Shown one piece after another: positions 32,066-32,355 of a stretch of DNA of 32,355 bases. Source of the stretch: a virus; the IMG/VR virus record IMGVR_UViG_3300043331_000205, positions 1 through 32,355 of that record; one strand, written 5' to 3'. A model generated the notes under the pieces. It saw only the letters and a program-made list of their open reading frames with translations. It did no database searches and was not told the DNA's origin. Both the position numbers and the translations under genes were made by a program. The stretch's first letter is position 1. Every line of letters starts with the position of its first letter.

Positions 32066-32085
32066 GTATAAGGGTCCGTATAAGG
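32066..32085 (-). promoter_or_regulatory. Two GTATAAGG repeats, 12-bp spacing; candidate promoter/operator
   Basis: GTATAAGG occurs at 32066-32073 and 32078-32085 on the + strand, i.e. CCTTATAC twice on the - strand, next to TATACA, a fair -10 box for the leftward genes. I see no good -35 box at the right distance. The spacing is close to one helical turn, as for a dimer-bound operator. Confidence 0.45.
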
Positions 32086-32121
32086 CAAAAACCCCGATAT
32101 TCATTGGTTCGCACACGTAAA

Positions 32122-32162
32122 CGTGACGGCCCGCAATACCGTAGGTTGCGGCCGTCGTCACG
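32122..32162. repeat. Imperfect inverted repeat
   Basis: CGTGACGGCCCGCAA (32122-32136) and TTGCGGCCGTCGTCACG (32146-32162) are complementary with a small bulge, around a nine-base loop. It could be a hairpin in RNA or a protein-binding palindrome; it overlaps the first TCACGGT repeat. Confidence 0.6.
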
Positions 32163-32176
32163 GTGGTCATCACGGT
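32158..32176 (+). repeat. Two TCACGGT repeats, 12-bp spacing
   Basis: TCACGGT occurs at 32158-32164 and 32170-32176, spaced by 12 bp like the GTATAAGG pair about 90 bases away. Such phased short repeats are typical of regulator or replication-initiator binding sites. Confidence 0.5.
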
Positions 32177-32355
32177 AAAGCGAATATAAAGAGACCGGGC
32201 CGGTGGAGGCATCCTGCGGATGGGAGGGGTCCTGGAGGGTCGGCAGAGGGAGTGCTGGGTGTGGTTTGGGTGACTTAGGAGGAAAATGAACAGGTTCTAG
32301 GCGGATTGGGGGGGAATCAGGGTATTCCAGGCATTTTCGGGGTGATCCGCTCCTT

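Larger units (their letters stand above)
32010..32355. other. Non-coding control region at the right end
   Basis: About 350 bases with no convincing gene. It contains GTATAAGG twice at 12-bp spacing (32066-32085), an imperfect inverted repeat (32122-32162), TCACGGT twice at 12-bp spacing (32158-32176), a TATAAA box on the + strand (32185-32190), a GT/G-rich tract (about 32191-32270), and a perfect AGGAGG followed by a five-codon frame (32277-32300). The last bases (32301-32355) are G/T-rich with no gene seen. It probably holds promoters for the leftward genes and perhaps for rightward genes beyond the window. Confidence 0.6.

Noticed and set aside
1-32355. Complete circular genome
   Set aside because: Joining the two ends does not produce one continuous gene in the frame of the left-edge ORF (a TGA lies near 32343), no terminal repeat is visible, and core replication genes are missing.

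Overview
The window looks like part of a tailed double-stranded DNA phage (class Caudoviricetes) with GC-rich DNA. Genes are packed head to tail, with many ATGA, GTGA and TAATG stop/start overlaps and many GTG starts. I see no tape-measure or tail-sheath gene. A 2128-residue virion protein lies next to the portal gene, and connector-like and tail-fibre genes follow the capsid. This favours a short-tailed (podovirus-like) particle with large internal or ejected proteins, but that is an inference. The host cannot be read from the sequence. The DNA composition, the r1t-like holin and the M15 peptidase endolysin would suit a high-GC Gram-positive (actinobacterial) host. No DNA polymerase, integrase or repressor is visible, so the window is probably only part of the genome.

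Layout. Positions 1-3093 run on the + strand and hold a recombination/repair module: a Cas4/RecB-like nuclease with an Fe-S cysteine set, a Sak4/RecA-like ATPase and a DUF669-like candidate single-strand-binding protein. These are followed by a tRNA with anticodon CAT and a very short D-arm, and a small HExxH metallopeptidase. Everything from 3133 to about 32010 lies on the - strand and converges on the + genes near 3100. Read in the direction of transcription (right to left), it starts with a control region (32010-32355) and an early/DNA-metabolism block: an unknown protein, a 49-residue basic protein, a RepA-like ATPase with a problematic start, small proteins, a 5'-deoxynucleotidase-like HAD protein, a zinc-knuckle plus dATP/dGTP-diphosphohydrolase-like protein, and three very small proteins. 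Next come packaging and head genes: large terminase, portal, a short protein, the giant protein ending in a nuclease-like domain, two Gly-rich virion proteins, a scaffold candidate and the major capsid protein, followed by a strong hairpin.

Downstream are connector and tail genes (13571 to 7921) and a lysis cassette: a truncated amidase-like ORF, an r1t-like holin, an XhlA-like membrane protein, an M15 peptidase endolysin and a membrane-anchored gluzincin. After these come small virion and appendage genes, one ending in six tandem 16-residue repeats. The last two genes are an Asp/Asn beta-hydroxylase-family oxygenase and a small unknown protein.

The points most worth a second look are the giant protein with a C-terminal staphylococcal-nuclease-like domain, the RepA-like ATPase that lacks an AUG/GUG/UUG start in front of conserved sequence, the zinc-knuckle nucleotide hydrolase paired with a nucleotidase, the D-arm-reduced tRNA, the phage-borne beta-hydroxylase, a repeated stop/start spacer at three head-gene junctions, and the 12-bp-spaced repeats in the right-hand control region.
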